Positions 24,382 through 33,376 of a stretch of DNA of 64,000 nt are shown one piece after another (within the stretch, counting starts at the first letter, position 1; every line of letters begins with the position of its first letter). This DNA is from Lentibacillus siamensis. GTDB taxonomy: Bacteria > Bacillota > Bacilli > Bacillales > Amphibacillaceae. The notes beneath the pieces were generated by a model, which saw only the letters and a program-made list of their open reading frames with translations, was not told the DNA's origin and did no database searches. The position numbers were made by a program, and so were the translations under genes. The stretch is taken from positions 1-64,000 of the forward strand of contig NZ_BAAADS010000015.1 in assembly GCF_039522605.1 (NCBI RefSeq). Direction: 5' to 3'.

Positions 24382-25191
24382 TTATTTTCCAAACTGATTA
24401 TATGCGCCATGCATGACTGGTCCGACATATTCATTCATTTTCCATCCGTGCGCAATTGCCGCGGTGACAAATTCCTTCGCTTTTTCGACAGACTCTTTCA
24501 CGGATAGGCCGTTTGCAAGGTTTGCTGTTGTTGCAGCAGCAAATGTGCACCCGGCACCATGATTATAGGAAGTGTTTATTTTATCCGTTTCCAATACTGT
24601 AAAGTCTTGTCCATCAAAGAAAAGGTCAATTGCTTTTTCATGATCAAATACTTTACCGCCTTTAATGACAACGTTCTTAGCACCGAGTTTATGAATTTTC
24701 ACGGCTGCATCTTTCATGCCATCCATTGTTTTGATTGGACCGTTTTGTGCGAGTTGACCGGCTTCAAACAAGTTGGGCGTTGTAAGCGTTGCGCGGGGGA
24801 GAAGCACTTCCCGCATTGCATCCGTGTTTTCCGGCTGTAATACTTCATCTTCCCCTTTACACACCATTACCGGGTCGAGAACAAATTTATCGAGTTTATA
24901 CTCATCCATTTTTTGGGCACCAAGTTCAATAATATCCACGGATCCAAGCATGCCTGTTTTCATGGCATCGACGCCAACTGACAGGATAGTGTCCAATTGT
25001 TTTCCAACGATGTTAACGTCTATAGGATATACTCCATGGCTCCAGTTGTCTTTTGGATCCATTGTGACAATCGATGTCAATGCGGTCATGCCATAAACAC
25101 CATGCTCCTGGAATGTTTTTAAATCTGCCTGTATTCCTGCACCGCCGCTTGAATCAGAACCGGCGAGTGTTAATGTTTTCTTCATGGACAT
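24382..25191 (-). CDS. pdxK: Pyridoxine/pyridoxal/pyridoxamine kinase PdxK
   Basis: About 269 residues. LTLAGSDSSGGAGIQADLKTF at the start and HGAGCTFAAA near the end (catalytic Asp/Cys loop) mark the ThiD/PdxK family. YGMTALTSIVTMDP and PVMVCKGEDEVLQPE resemble B. subtilis PdxK rather than ThiD, and a true thiD lies in the thiamin operon at 48475. The enzyme phosphorylates B6 vitamers. The ATG at 25191 is preferred because GGAGG sits 7 bases upstream; an ATG at 25197 is too close. Confidence 0.75.
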   Translation of the reverse strand: MSMKKTLTLAGSDSSGGAGIQADLKTFQEHGVYGMTALTSIVTMDPKDNWSHGVYPIDVNIVGKQLDTILSVGVDAMKTGMLGSVDIIELGAQKMDEYKLDKFVLDPVMVCKGEDEVLQPENTDAMREVLLPRATLTTPNLFEAGQLAQNGPIKTMDGMKDAAVKIHKLGAKNVVIKGGKVFDHEKAIDLFFDGQDFTVLETDKINTSYNHGAGCTFAAATTANLANGLSVKESVEKAKEFVTAAIAHGWKMNEYVGPVMHGAYNQFGK

Positions 25192-25370
25192 AGCCATACC
25201 TCCAAACTGCGATTTTTATATTTTTTATTTTCTAATACTAGAATATAACAGATGGTAGTGGAAAAAAAGCATAACGGGTTTTCGAGCAGAGTGGAAGATG
25301 AAAACGGTTTTCATGATACAATACGGTATTAAAGCAGGTATAAAATTCAAGTAACGTCTTGGAGGCTTGT

Positions 25371-26009
25371 ATGCAGAATTATGATTTCATTTATAACAAA
25401 TTATATGATTATTTTGGACCACAGGGTTGGTGGCCGGCTGATACGGCATTTGAAATGCTGATCGGTGCCATTTTGGTACAAAATACCAATTGGCGTAATG
25501 CTGAAAAGGCCATTTCCAGATTAAAGGACTGTTTGGAGCCGGAAATAATGGATAATCTGCCTGAGAAGGACCTTGCTGAATTAATTAAACCGAGTGGGTT
25601 TTTCAATATAAAAGCGGGCCGGATCAAAGCGTTTCTGGAATGGTTTAGAAAGTATGATTATGATACGGAACGAGCGGCTAAATTGGAGGGCAGCCGGTTG
25701 CGGCAGGAACTGTTGAATATCAAGGGAATTGGCCGCGAAACAGCCGATGTCATGCTGCTGTATGTATTTGATAAGCCAATATTTGTAACAGATGCATATG
25801 CCAGAAGGATTTTCTACCGGTTGGGGTATGATATGCCTGAATCGTATGAGAGTTTTCGGAACCTTGTTGAGGAACACATGCCTAATGAATTGAACGTATT
25901 CCAGGAATATCATGCATTGCTGGTTGAACATGCGAAACAAATTTGCAAAAAGCGTCCATCCTGTGAAATATGCCCTTTGAATGCGGCATGTGAGCAGCGA
26001 TTGAGCTGA
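25371..26009 (+). CDS. Endonuclease III-like HhH-GPD DNA glycosylase
   Basis: 212 residues. Helix-hairpin-helix LLNIKGIGRETADVML (114-129), catalytic Asp141 in VTDAYARR, and four cysteines (192, 198, 201, 207) for a 4Fe-4S cluster. In place of the endonuclease III Lys (usually around 120) stands GRETAD, so it may be a glycosylase without lyase activity. ATG at 25371 follows TTGGAGG by 6 bases. Probably removes damaged bases. Confidence 0.8.
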   Translation: MQNYDFIYNKLYDYFGPQGWWPADTAFEMLIGAILVQNTNWRNAEKAISRLKDCLEPEIMDNLPEKDLAELIKPSGFFNIKAGRIKAFLEWFRKYDYDTERAAKLEGSRLRQELLNIKGIGRETADVMLLYVFDKPIFVTDAYARRIFYRLGYDMPESYESFRNLVEEHMPNELNVFQEYHALLVEHAKQICKKRPSCEICPLNAACEQRLS

Positions 26010-26044
26010 TTTGCCGAGAAGTCCTCCATCTGGAGTCGCACATT

Positions 26045-26072
26045 CCCTGCGTCAACAGCAGGGTATTTTTTA
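26045..26072 (+). terminator. Terminator after the glycosylase gene
   Basis: CCCTGC/GCAGGG arms around a 7-nt loop followed by TATTTTTT. Confidence 0.65.
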
Positions 26073-26162
26073 TGCGATATTTCAGTCACTTAGCCGACGA
26101 CTGAAAGCTTTATCCGCAGTAACATTAAAGTACCATATCAAATCCATAAAGGAGGAAGCTGG

Positions 26163-26267
26163 ATGATGTACTTTAATCAGCATGTTTACCGGTACATGGC
26201 TGAAGCACGTATCAATAGACTGCGGAAATCCGCCTGTAAAATCGTATTTAAAAAATCAAAGAAATAA
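26163..26267 (+). CDS. Small basic protein of 34 residues
   Basis: Starts MMYFNQHVYRYMAEARINRL and ends in a lysine-rich tail (FKKSKK). A perfect AAAGGAGGAAG ribosome site and a terminator right after the stop argue that this short frame is expressed. It has 8 Lys/Arg residues. No known family or function. Confidence 0.5.
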   Translation: MMYFNQHVYRYMAEARINRLRKSACKIVFKKSKK

Positions 26268-26274
26268 ATGAAGA

Positions 26275-26301
26275 CTTCATCTTTTCGAAGTCTTTTTATT
26301 A
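26275..26301 (+). terminator. Terminator after the small basic protein
   Basis: GACTTC/GAAGTC arms with an 8-nt loop and a TTTTTATT tail. Confidence 0.7.
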
Positions 26302-26309
26302 AAATCTTA

Positions 26310-26357
26310 TTGACCAGTGTGGTCTAAAGTGTTATATTTTAGTCGACCAATATGGTC
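26310..26357 (+). promoter_or_regulatory. TetR-controlled promoter with two operators
   Basis: -35 TTGACC (26310-26315) and -10 TATATT (26333-26338) are 17 bases apart. GACCA-GTG-TGGTC (26312-26324) overlaps the -35 and GACCA-ATA-TGGTC (26345-26357) lies just after the -10. The two boxes are 33 bp apart, three helical turns, so dimers would bind on the same face. Confidence 0.7.
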
Positions 26358-26420
26358 TATTGAGCAAGCACTGGGCATCACCTAAATTTTGTCGAATAAT
26401 ATTTAAGGGGGTGAAGGCTT

Positions 26421-27044
26421 ATTCCTACGAAGTTTAAAAGTATTGATCAAGCAAAACAGCAGCGGATTATAAATGCTGCATTGGTGGAGTTTGCAGCAAA
26501 CGGGTATGAACGGGCGTCAACCAATCAAATCATAAAGAATGCCGGAATCGGTAAAGGTATGCTTTTCTATTATTTGGGCAGTAAGAAGGAACTTTATCAT
26601 TACTTGGTGGAGTATTCGCTGGATGTAATTGAAAATGAGTATATGAGTTTCATAAATATGGCGGAAACAGATTTTATTAAACGACTCAGACAGGCGACAC
26701 ACTTGAAAATGAAATGCTTTGTTGAAAATCCGGGTGTGTTTAACTTTCTGGGGACATTTTTTCTTGGGTCTGACATAGATTTACCTGAGAAACTGCAAAA
26801 ACGATATGCCAATTTAACACAACGAGGCTATGACATTATGTATGCAAACATTGATACGTCACTGTTCAGGGAGGATGTAGATGTCGAAAAAGCGTTTAAG
26901 TTGATCCAGTGGGCGCTGGATGGATATCAGAACGAAATTATTGCCCGTTTACAGGGTGAAAAAATGACGGATGTTGACTTTGAGCCATACTGGGAAGAGT
27001 TTTACGGATATCTTGATGTATTAAAGAAAAGCTTCTACAAATAA
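26421..27044 (+). CDS. TetR family regulator with ATT start
   Basis: 207 residues from an ATT at 26421. The N-terminal sequence PTKFKSIDQAKQQRIINAALVEFA is a normal TetR start and continues the frame upstream of the first GTG at 26481, and GGGGGTG lies 8 bases before the ATT. Helix-turn-helix around 30-52 (TNQIIKNAGIGKGMLFYYLGSK). Ligand unknown. It heads an operon with the ABC ATPase and permease and presumably represses it through the two GACCA-N3-TGGTC boxes. Confidence 0.8.
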   Translation: MPTKFKSIDQAKQQRIINAALVEFAANGYERASTNQIIKNAGIGKGMLFYYLGSKKELYHYLVEYSLDVIENEYMSFINMAETDFIKRLRQATHLKMKCFVENPGVFNFLGTFFLGSDIDLPEKLQKRYANLTQRGYDIMYANIDTSLFREDVDVEKAFKLIQWALDGYQNEIIARLQGEKMTDVDFEPYWEEFYGYLDVLKKSFYK

Positions 27045-27058
27045 GGGGAGGGGTTCGA

Positions 27059-27976
27059 TTGACTGTATTGCGGACACAGCAGTTAACAAAAAAGTTCGGA
27101 AAGTTCACCGCACTGGATGGAATTGACATTAACGTGAGTCCAGGTGAGGTATATGGATTTATCGGTCCGAATGGTGCCGGGAAGTCTACAACAATTCGTA
27201 TCCTGCTCGGAATATTAAAGGCAACTTCCGGGCAAGCAGAGATTTTTGGCAAAGATGTCTGGAAAGATGCTGTCGACATTCATAAGCGGATTGCTTATGT
27301 GCCGGGTGATGTGAATCTGTGGCCGAACCTGACCGGCGGGGAAGTCATTGATCTGTTTGTAAAGCTCCGTGGCAGCCATAATAAAAGCAGACGCGAGGAA
27401 CTGATTAAAAAATTTGATTTGGATCCATCCAAGAAATGCCGGGCATACTCAAAGGGGAACAGACAAAAGGTTGCACTAGTTGCTGCTTTTTCATCAGAGG
27501 CTGATTTGTATATTCTGGATGAGCCAACATCTGGACTGGACCCGTTAATGGAGCATGTTTTCCAGGAATGCGTGATAGAAGCGAAACGTGAAGGAAAAAG
27601 TATTTTGCTTTCAAGTCACATTTTATCGGAAGTGGAGAAATTGTGTGATACAGTTGGCATCATTCGGCAGGGGAAAATTATTGAAAGTGGTTCATTGAAC
27701 GATCTGCGTCATTTAACCAGGACAAATCTGTTGGTGCAAACAAAGGAACCGGTTCCTTCATTGGATACAATGGAAGGGGTTCATGATCTCAGGGAAAATA
27801 ATCAGGAGCTCTCTTTCCAAGTTGATACGGAAAAACTTGATGCGGTCATGAAGCATGTCAGTCAATATGGCGTTGTGAAAATGGAGAGCGCTCCACCGAC
27901 GCTTGAAGACCTGTTTATGCGCCATTATGAAGGGAAGGAATTTTCTGCTCAACAGGATAAGGGTGGTGCTTCCTAA
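27059..27976 (+). CDS. ABC transporter ATP-binding protein (drug exporter type)
   Basis: 305 residues. Walker A GPNGAGKST (36-44), signature YSKGNRQKVAL, Walker B LYILDEPTSGLDP and the switch His in LSSHILSEVE, plus the C-terminal extension typical of drug/antibiotic exporters. TTG start with GGGGAGGGG upstream, 14 bases after the TetR stop. It overlaps the start of the permease by one base. Confidence 0.85.
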   Translation: MTVLRTQQLTKKFGKFTALDGIDINVSPGEVYGFIGPNGAGKSTTIRILLGILKATSGQAEIFGKDVWKDAVDIHKRIAYVPGDVNLWPNLTGGEVIDLFVKLRGSHNKSRREELIKKFDLDPSKKCRAYSKGNRQKVALVAAFSSEADLYILDEPTSGLDPLMEHVFQECVIEAKREGKSILLSSHILSEVEKLCDTVGIIRQGKIIESGSLNDLRHLTRTNLLVQTKEPVPSLDTMEGVHDLRENNQELSFQVDTEKLDAVMKHVSQYGVVKMESAPPTLEDLFMRHYEGKEFSAQQDKGGAS

Positions 27977-29580
27977 TGGCTAAAGAACTGACCAATCACA
28001 CAAGGGAATTTTCCCACCTGATTGTTCGACGGGAGCGCATGCGTTTACTGATTTGGATGATGGCATTGTCTGTATTAACCTTTGCGCTAGCCGGTTCACT
28101 CAAGGAAATGTATCCGGATACAAAGGACCGGCTGGCAATGCTGGGAACGATGAAAAACCCTGCCATGGAAACAATGGTGGGGCAGGTGTACTCAGATGGA
28201 AGTTACTCATTCGGATCGATGATGGCAAATCAGATGTTGCTTTTTACCGCACTTGCCTTTGCAATTATGAGTATTTTATTTGTTGCCCGGCATACACGGG
28301 CAGATGAGGAAGAAGGACGACTTGAGATGATTCGGTCGTTGCCAGCCGGACGTTTGTCCAATATTAACGCAACGTTTCTCGTGATAACTGCTGTGAACGC
28401 TCTGTTTGCACTTGTCATCGGGTTTGGATTGTACGCCATGAAGATTGATAGTATGAATCTGGAAGGATCTCTGTTGTATGGAGCCGCGCTTGGTGCAGCG
28501 GGATTATTTTTTGCAGCTGTTACTGCCTTGTTTGCCCAGCTGTGTGAAAATGCGCGTGGTGCTATTGGCTTTTCCCTTGCTGTTCTGGGAATTGCCTATA
28601 TCATCCGGGCGATTGGTGATGCCGGAAGTGGCATGTTAACCTGGTTTTCGCCACTGGGATGGGTCTTGGAGACGCAAACATATGTCAATAATTATTGGTG
28701 GCCAGTTGGGCTGATTATTATCTCGTCCGTTATCATTATGTTGCTGGCGCTTTACTTGAATGCAATTCGTGATGCAGGAGCAGGGTTCCTTCCATCAAAA
28801 CCAGGCAGAAAACATGCATCGGCTTTTCTGCAAAGTCCATTTGGGCTGGCACTGAGGATTCAGCGTACTTCGATTATTGCATGGGCAATTGGCATGCTCC
28901 TTATCGGTGTGTCATATGGGTCAGTGTTTGGTGACCTTGAGACATTTTTTTCTGACATGGAAATGGCAAAAAAGTTAATCCAACCAGAGTCCGGATATAC
29001 ATTGACCGAGCAATTTGCGGCAATGCTTATGTCGGTTATGGCGATGATTGGAACCGTGCCGGCACTGATGGCTGTGTTAAAGGTGAAAGGGGAGGAAAAG
29101 AATAGTCGTATTGAGCATTTTCTTGGCCGTGCCATTTCACGGACAAAATTATTAAGCCGTTATTTATGGATAGGGATTGTAGTCAGTTTTGTGATGCAGT
29201 CACTTGCTGTTATCGGATTATGGGCTGCTTCTTCCTTTGTAATGGAAGAAGGACTTGAATTCGGCGTGATGTATCAATCAGCTGCAGTTTACTTTCCCGC
29301 AATGTGGGTTATGGTAGGTGCCGGTGTATTATTGGCAGGTGTAAAGCCAAATTGGTCGGGGTTAGTGTGGCTGTATCTGGTCTATTCATTTGTGATTGTT
29401 TATTTGGGAGGGTTACTGCAATTTCCGGAATGGCTTGGTGAATTGTCTCCATTTGGTCATGTACCGCAAATTCCTGTGGAGGATTTGAATGTTTCCGGTA
29501 TTGTCATGCTTTTGTTTGTCGCAGTTGCCCTGATTGTTATGGGCTTATTCGGATATAATAAACGGGATATACAAGAGTGA
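27976..29580 (+). CDS. ABC exporter permease, polyketide antibiotic type
   Basis: 534 residues, about twelve membrane segments in two halves. Shares RADEEEGRLEMIRSLPAGR, KPGRKHASAF and NKRDI(Q/H) near the end with the permease at 12836, so both come from one duplication. With the ATPase and TetR regulator it forms a complete inducible exporter. The start codon overlaps the ATPase stop. Confidence 0.85.
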   Translation: MAKELTNHTREFSHLIVRRERMRLLIWMMALSVLTFALAGSLKEMYPDTKDRLAMLGTMKNPAMETMVGQVYSDGSYSFGSMMANQMLLFTALAFAIMSILFVARHTRADEEEGRLEMIRSLPAGRLSNINATFLVITAVNALFALVIGFGLYAMKIDSMNLEGSLLYGAALGAAGLFFAAVTALFAQLCENARGAIGFSLAVLGIAYIIRAIGDAGSGMLTWFSPLGWVLETQTYVNNYWWPVGLIIISSVIIMLLALYLNAIRDAGAGFLPSKPGRKHASAFLQSPFGLALRIQRTSIIAWAIGMLLIGVSYGSVFGDLETFFSDMEMAKKLIQPESGYTLTEQFAAMLMSVMAMIGTVPALMAVLKVKGEEKNSRIEHFLGRAISRTKLLSRYLWIGIVVSFVMQSLAVIGLWAASSFVMEEGLEFGVMYQSAAVYFPAMWVMVGAGVLLAGVKPNWSGLVWLYLVYSFVIVYLGGLLQFPEWLGELSPFGHVPQIPVEDLNVSGIVMLLFVAVALIVMGLFGYNKRDIQE

Positions 29581-29617
29581 ACCGTGATTTTCGGTGCAGG
29601 TGGAAAGCAGTGAATGT

Positions 29618-29641
29618 TCGATATTTCCCGGGAAATATCGA
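29618..29641. promoter_or_regulatory. Perfect 24-bp palindrome
   Basis: TCGATATTTCCCGGGAAATATCGA without a central loop, 38 bases after the permease stop. No T-run follows on the plus strand. It looks more like a dimer-binding site than a terminator; the binding protein is unknown. Confidence 0.4.
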
Positions 29642-29710
29642 CAAAAAATGGTCTAGATTATAATTTGTACAGCATCAGGATTGATTGGGTCGGTTTATTT
29701 ACTATATGAA

Positions 29711-29736
29711 GAGGGCAGCCGAACCAGGCTGCCCTC
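29711..29736. terminator. Bidirectional terminator between permease and terC
   Basis: GAGGGCAGCC/GGCTGCCCTC with a 6-nt loop between convergent genes; no long T-run. Confidence 0.65.
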
Positions 29737-29740
29737 TCCA

Positions 29741-30523
29741 TTAAGATGATGCTCCGTCATTGGCTTTTTTCTGAACACCGGTTTTGCCAGATACAAACCA
29801 GCCGATAACGGCAATGCCTAATAGGATAGTCCAGAAAATGATGGTCCAAACTGTGCTATGAGCAAATCCCTCAGGCAGTATACTGACTTGTTCGTGTGAA
29901 AGGGTGATGACAGCAAGTTTAACCCCAACCCATCCGACAATCAGATAAGCTGTCATTTCCAAGCCTGGTCGTGTTTCCAATAGTTTCACAAACCAATTGG
30001 CTGCAAATTTGATCAGGATTAGGCCTGCTATACTTGCCAGCACGATGACGGTGAACCGCCCGCCGTCCATACCGCCGAATTGTGGTAATGGTGTGCCAGG
30101 TAATGTCACTGCAAGCGCAACTGCGGCAAGAATGGAGTCGATGGCAAATGCAACGTCGGCAACTCCAATTTTGGCTACTGTCGGCCAGAAACCCATGCCT
30201 GTTTTATTTGCGTCGGCTTCTTCGTCATCTTCTTTTGAGCTGAAGTACTCCTGATAGACATGCTTTCCACCCAGATACATTAGATATGCGGCTCCAATTG
30301 CCTGGACCTGCCAGACATCCGCAATAAATGATATCAGAAAAATGGCAGCAAACCGGAAAAAGAATGCCATGTATATACCATAGTCGATTGCACGTTTCTT
30401 TTGACCTTCAGGCAGGTGTTTTGCGATTACCGCCAGAACGAGTGCGTTGTCAGCAGACAATATACCTTCCAACCCAATTAGAATTAATAATGTCCACCCA
30501 TATTCCAAAAGTAGTGATTCCAT
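29741..30523 (-). CDS. TerC family membrane protein, YkoY-like
   Basis: 260 residues, seven or eight membrane segments. ILIGLEGILSADNALVLAVI (about 15-34) and FAIDSILAAVA (about 124-134) carry the conserved Asp residues of the TerC family. Bacillus YkoY-type members help with manganese export or loading of secreted metalloproteins. The yybP-ykoY riboswitch directly upstream makes control by Mn(II) very likely. ATG start with AGGGAGAAC upstream. Confidence 0.85.
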   Translation of the reverse strand: MESLLLEYGWTLLILIGLEGILSADNALVLAVIAKHLPEGQKKRAIDYGIYMAFFFRFAAIFLISFIADVWQVQAIGAAYLMYLGGKHVYQEYFSSKEDDEEADANKTGMGFWPTVAKIGVADVAFAIDSILAAVALAVTLPGTPLPQFGGMDGGRFTVIVLASIAGLILIKFAANWFVKLLETRPGLEMTAYLIVGWVGVKLAVITLSHEQVSILPEGFAHSTVWTIIFWTILLGIAVIGWFVSGKTGVQKKANDGASS

Positions 30524-30544
30524 AAATGTTCTCCCTTCGCTTCA

Positions 30545-30588
30545 CAAAAAATAGAGACTTTACCCAACTATTGCGGTAAAAGTCTCTA
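30545..30588 (-). terminator. Riboswitch-controlled terminator of terC
   Basis: On the minus strand AGAGACTTTTACC pairs with GGTAAAGTCTCT and is followed by ATTTTTTG. It lies between the Mn aptamer and the terC start, so Mn binding should prevent it forming. Confidence 0.75.
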
Positions 30589-30597
30589 ATAATAAAT

Positions 30598-30722
30598 CAG
30601 ACCTTTACCACCATTGGCAAAGGTCTTGCTAACAACGCCGTAAGTTGTTGCCAGTAAAGCCGAGAGTTTGTATAAACTCTGTAGTGACGACTCCACTGTT
30701 AAAGCTACTCCCCTTTGAAAAT
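30598..30722 (-). ncRNA. yybP-ykoY manganese riboswitch
   Basis: Read on the minus strand: AAAGGGGAGTAGC, a variable arm (AGAGTTTATACAAACTCT), GCTTTACTGGCAACAAC, then TTAGCAAGACCTTTGCC. These are the conserved blocks of the yybP-ykoY aptamer, a Mn(II) sensor. Expression platform: the terminator at 30545-30588. Confidence 0.9.
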
Positions 30723-30824
30723 CTACTTTTATTTAACCATTATACGTGTGATATGTCAACTGATTTTATTGACGACAAGATTTCAATCCCTTTGCTCAGA
30801 CTATTTTTGGTCCAATTAAAATTT

Positions 30825-31589
30825 CTATACTTCCATTGCTTTAAGCAGAACGTCATACTTGTCCGGGGGAGATTCCGTATAGCTCTTAATTAATCCATTT
30901 TCTGAAATAGTTTTTCTTGAAACTTTTTTATAATTGATGGTGACGTTCACGGGTGCCGAAAATGGAAAAGCATCTACTTCAATTGTAGTTTTGTCCCTCC
31001 AGCGTGACAAAATTTTATCCTGTTTAAATACCTGATCAGGTGCAGGGATTCCATATTTAAAAAAAGGGTGTTCGTTCGATTTGCTCGCCCCTGGATTGTT
31101 CAGGCATATATAGAGGGAAAGACTGTCACAAAACTGAAGAAGTCCGTAATGAAAGTCGTATAACTTGTTATCGACATGGAGCGATTCACTGATTTGTTTC
31201 TGGCGTTTATGTTCGCTCCGGACAAATTCCTCGGCTTCTTTTGACTGATCATCCAGCAAAAAGTTTGTGTAATGCCGGCTGCATAACAGGCCTGCGTAAG
31301 GATCATTCTTTGCTACCTCTTCAATCCCGTGTTTGTAGAATACGGTTTTAGGCAGCACGGGGAAATCAACAAATGTATAGGGTGCCTCTTTTTCATCATT
31401 CCAAAATGGCTGTTTATCAATCATTTTCCACCCCAAGTCATGATTTTGAACTGCATATTCAACTGATTTCCTTAATGGCACACCATGAAATAAATTCCTG
31501 TCCCAGTTGTGCAGCAAGTGACCGGAGATATGGGCGTGGTCATCCTGTTCGATCATGACAAATTCGTTTTCGTGTTCCCTTACAATCAT
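30825..31589 (-). CDS. DUF3891 family protein
   Basis: 254 residues, soluble. Histidine-rich motifs HAHISGHLLHNW (about 18-29) and NHDLGWKMID (about 50-59), and later LLCSRHYTNFL, suggest a metal-dependent HD-like helical enzyme, but the family has no assigned role. Start ATG at 31589. Divergent from the acetolactate synthase-like gene. Confidence 0.7.
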   Translation of the reverse strand: MIVREHENEFVMIEQDDHAHISGHLLHNWDRNLFHGVPLRKSVEYAVQNHDLGWKMIDKQPFWNDEKEAPYTFVDFPVLPKTVFYKHGIEEVAKNDPYAGLLCSRHYTNFLLDDQSKEAEEFVRSEHKRQKQISESLHVDNKLYDFHYGLLQFCDSLSLYICLNNPGASKSNEHPFFKYGIPAPDQVFKQDKILSRWRDKTTIEVDAFPFSAPVNVTINYKKVSRKTISENGLIKSYTESPPDKYDVLLKAMEV

Positions 31590-31727
31590 TTGCCCTCACC
31601 TGCCAAATGTAAGTTTAGTTTAAGCGTACCATATATTTCGTACATGCAAAAAGTTGTGGCTAGCGTTTTACATAATCCCCAGCATACATGGAATACTATG
31701 CAAAAACCGTAACATAAAGGTGGTATT

Positions 31728-33365
31728 TTGGTGAAAGCATCAGATTTATTTGTTCAGTGTCTGGAAAATGAAGGTGTTGATTATATTTTTGGCATACCGG
31801 GGGAGGAAAATACAGATTTAATGGAATCGCTGGCTGATTCGGATATTGAGTTTGTTGTAGTTTTTCATGAGCAGGCTGCGGCATTTATGGCAGATGTTTA
31901 CGGAAGACTGACAGGAAAAACCGGTGTGTGCCTGGCCACATTGGGACCCGGTGCGACCAACCTGATGACCGGGATTGGTGATGCATATCTTGATTATGCT
32001 CCTGTAGTTGCTATTACAGGACAGGCGGGCTTGGAAAGGGTTCATAAGGAGTCACATCAGCACGTAAATATTGTTGGGATGTTTGAGGAAATAACCAAGT
32101 GGAGTCAGCAGATCAAAGTGGCGCATACGATCCCGGAAATTATTCGGAAAGCGTTTAAAACATCGCTGCTTGATAAACCGGGTTCCGTTCATATCGAACT
32201 TCCGGAAGACATTGCAATGACTGACACTGGCGGTGAGCCGCTTCCCGTAGCTTGGATCCCTGTTTCACAGCCCGATGAAGCGGAAGTAAACCGGGCAGCT
32301 GAGTTGATCAACAAGGCGGAACGGCCAATTATACTGGTCGGTAATGGGGTCATCCGTGACCGAGCATCCGCAGATTTACGGAAGTTTGCAGAGGAAGCTA
32401 ATATTCCGGTTGCCAATACATTCATGGCTAAGGGTGTTTTGCCTTCCGACCATCCGCTTACACTATATACGGTCGGTATGCAGGAACAGGATTATGTCCT
32501 TTGTGGTTTCGATACAGCTGATCTCATCATTACCGTCGGATATGATTTTGTGGAGTATCTTCCAAAATATTGGAATGATGAAGCAATGCATAAGATTGTC
32601 CATCTGGATACACTGCCCGCAGAAGTGGATGCTTATTATCCGACTGAAGCAGAACTGATCGGTGATGTGAAGGAATCGCTTAAGGCGCTTTCCGGGCATG
32701 TGCAGAGAAAAGAACTGTGGCCAAAAGCAAAGGAATTAAAATCCCAGCTTGAGGAAAAATTGCATGCCTCCGATGAAGAATCCGGCAGTCCGGTTAAGCC
32801 GCAGCGTATTCTTGCAGATATAAAAAAGGCGGAAAAAGGTGATGCGGTCATCATTTCTGATGTTGGCGCACATAAGTTGTGGGTTGCCCGTATGTATCAG
32901 CCGGATAAACCAAATCACACGATTATTTCCAATGGCTGGGCATCAATGGGGATTGCGATACCCGGTGCAATCGCTGCAAAGATTGCTGACCCGGATAAAC
33001 CGGTTGTTGCAGTAGTTGGAGATGGCAGTTTCATGATGAATGCTGCTGAGCTCGTTACTGCAAAGCGGATGGGTCTGGCATTTGTTGTCGTTATTTTCCA
33101 TGATTCCAAATTCGGTTTGATCGAGTGGAAACAGTTGAAGGAATTTAACAGGTCTTATGCAATTGAATTTACTGATCCGGATTTTGTAGATTTTGCGAAA
33201 AGCGTTGGAGCAAAAGGAGTCAAGGTTGAGCATTCGAGTGATTTGCTGCCTGCTTTGGAAGATGGTCTTGCCAGCAATGAAATTGTCCTGATTGATGTTG
33301 ATGTGGACTATTCGGAAAACATGAAACTGACCGAACAACTTGGCGATTATATTTGTAAGCTGTAG
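31728..33365 (+). CDS. Acetolactate synthase large subunit-like TPP enzyme
   Basis: 545 residues. Catalytic Glu48 in FHEQAAAFMADVYGR, the FAD/middle domain, and the TPP-Mg motif starting GDGSFMMNAAELVTA (about 428). No small regulatory subunit gene is nearby. Typical catabolic AlsS is slightly longer. An aldehyde dehydrogenase starts 11 bases downstream, so the pair may act on one pathway, such as a 2-oxoacid decarboxylated to an aldehyde and then oxidised. TTG at 31728 or GTG at 31731 serve as start behind AAAGGTGG. Confidence 0.75.
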   Translation: MVKASDLFVQCLENEGVDYIFGIPGEENTDLMESLADSDIEFVVVFHEQAAAFMADVYGRLTGKTGVCLATLGPGATNLMTGIGDAYLDYAPVVAITGQAGLERVHKESHQHVNIVGMFEEITKWSQQIKVAHTIPEIIRKAFKTSLLDKPGSVHIELPEDIAMTDTGGEPLPVAWIPVSQPDEAEVNRAAELINKAERPIILVGNGVIRDRASADLRKFAEEANIPVANTFMAKGVLPSDHPLTLYTVGMQEQDYVLCGFDTADLIITVGYDFVEYLPKYWNDEAMHKIVHLDTLPAEVDAYYPTEAELIGDVKESLKALSGHVQRKELWPKAKELKSQLEEKLHASDEESGSPVKPQRILADIKKAEKGDAVIISDVGAHKLWVARMYQPDKPNHTIISNGWASMGIAIPGAIAAKIADPDKPVVAVVGDGSFMMNAAELVTAKRMGLAFVVVIFHDSKFGLIEWKQLKEFNRSYAIEFTDPDFVDFAKSVGAKGVKVEHSSDLLPALEDGLASNEIVLIDVDVDYSENMKLTEQLGDYICKL

Positions 33366-33376
33366 GAGGGATTGAG

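Noticed and set aside
24382..25191. Second thiD gene
   Set aside because: Conserved blocks fit PdxK better and the operon-linked ThiD is at 48475.
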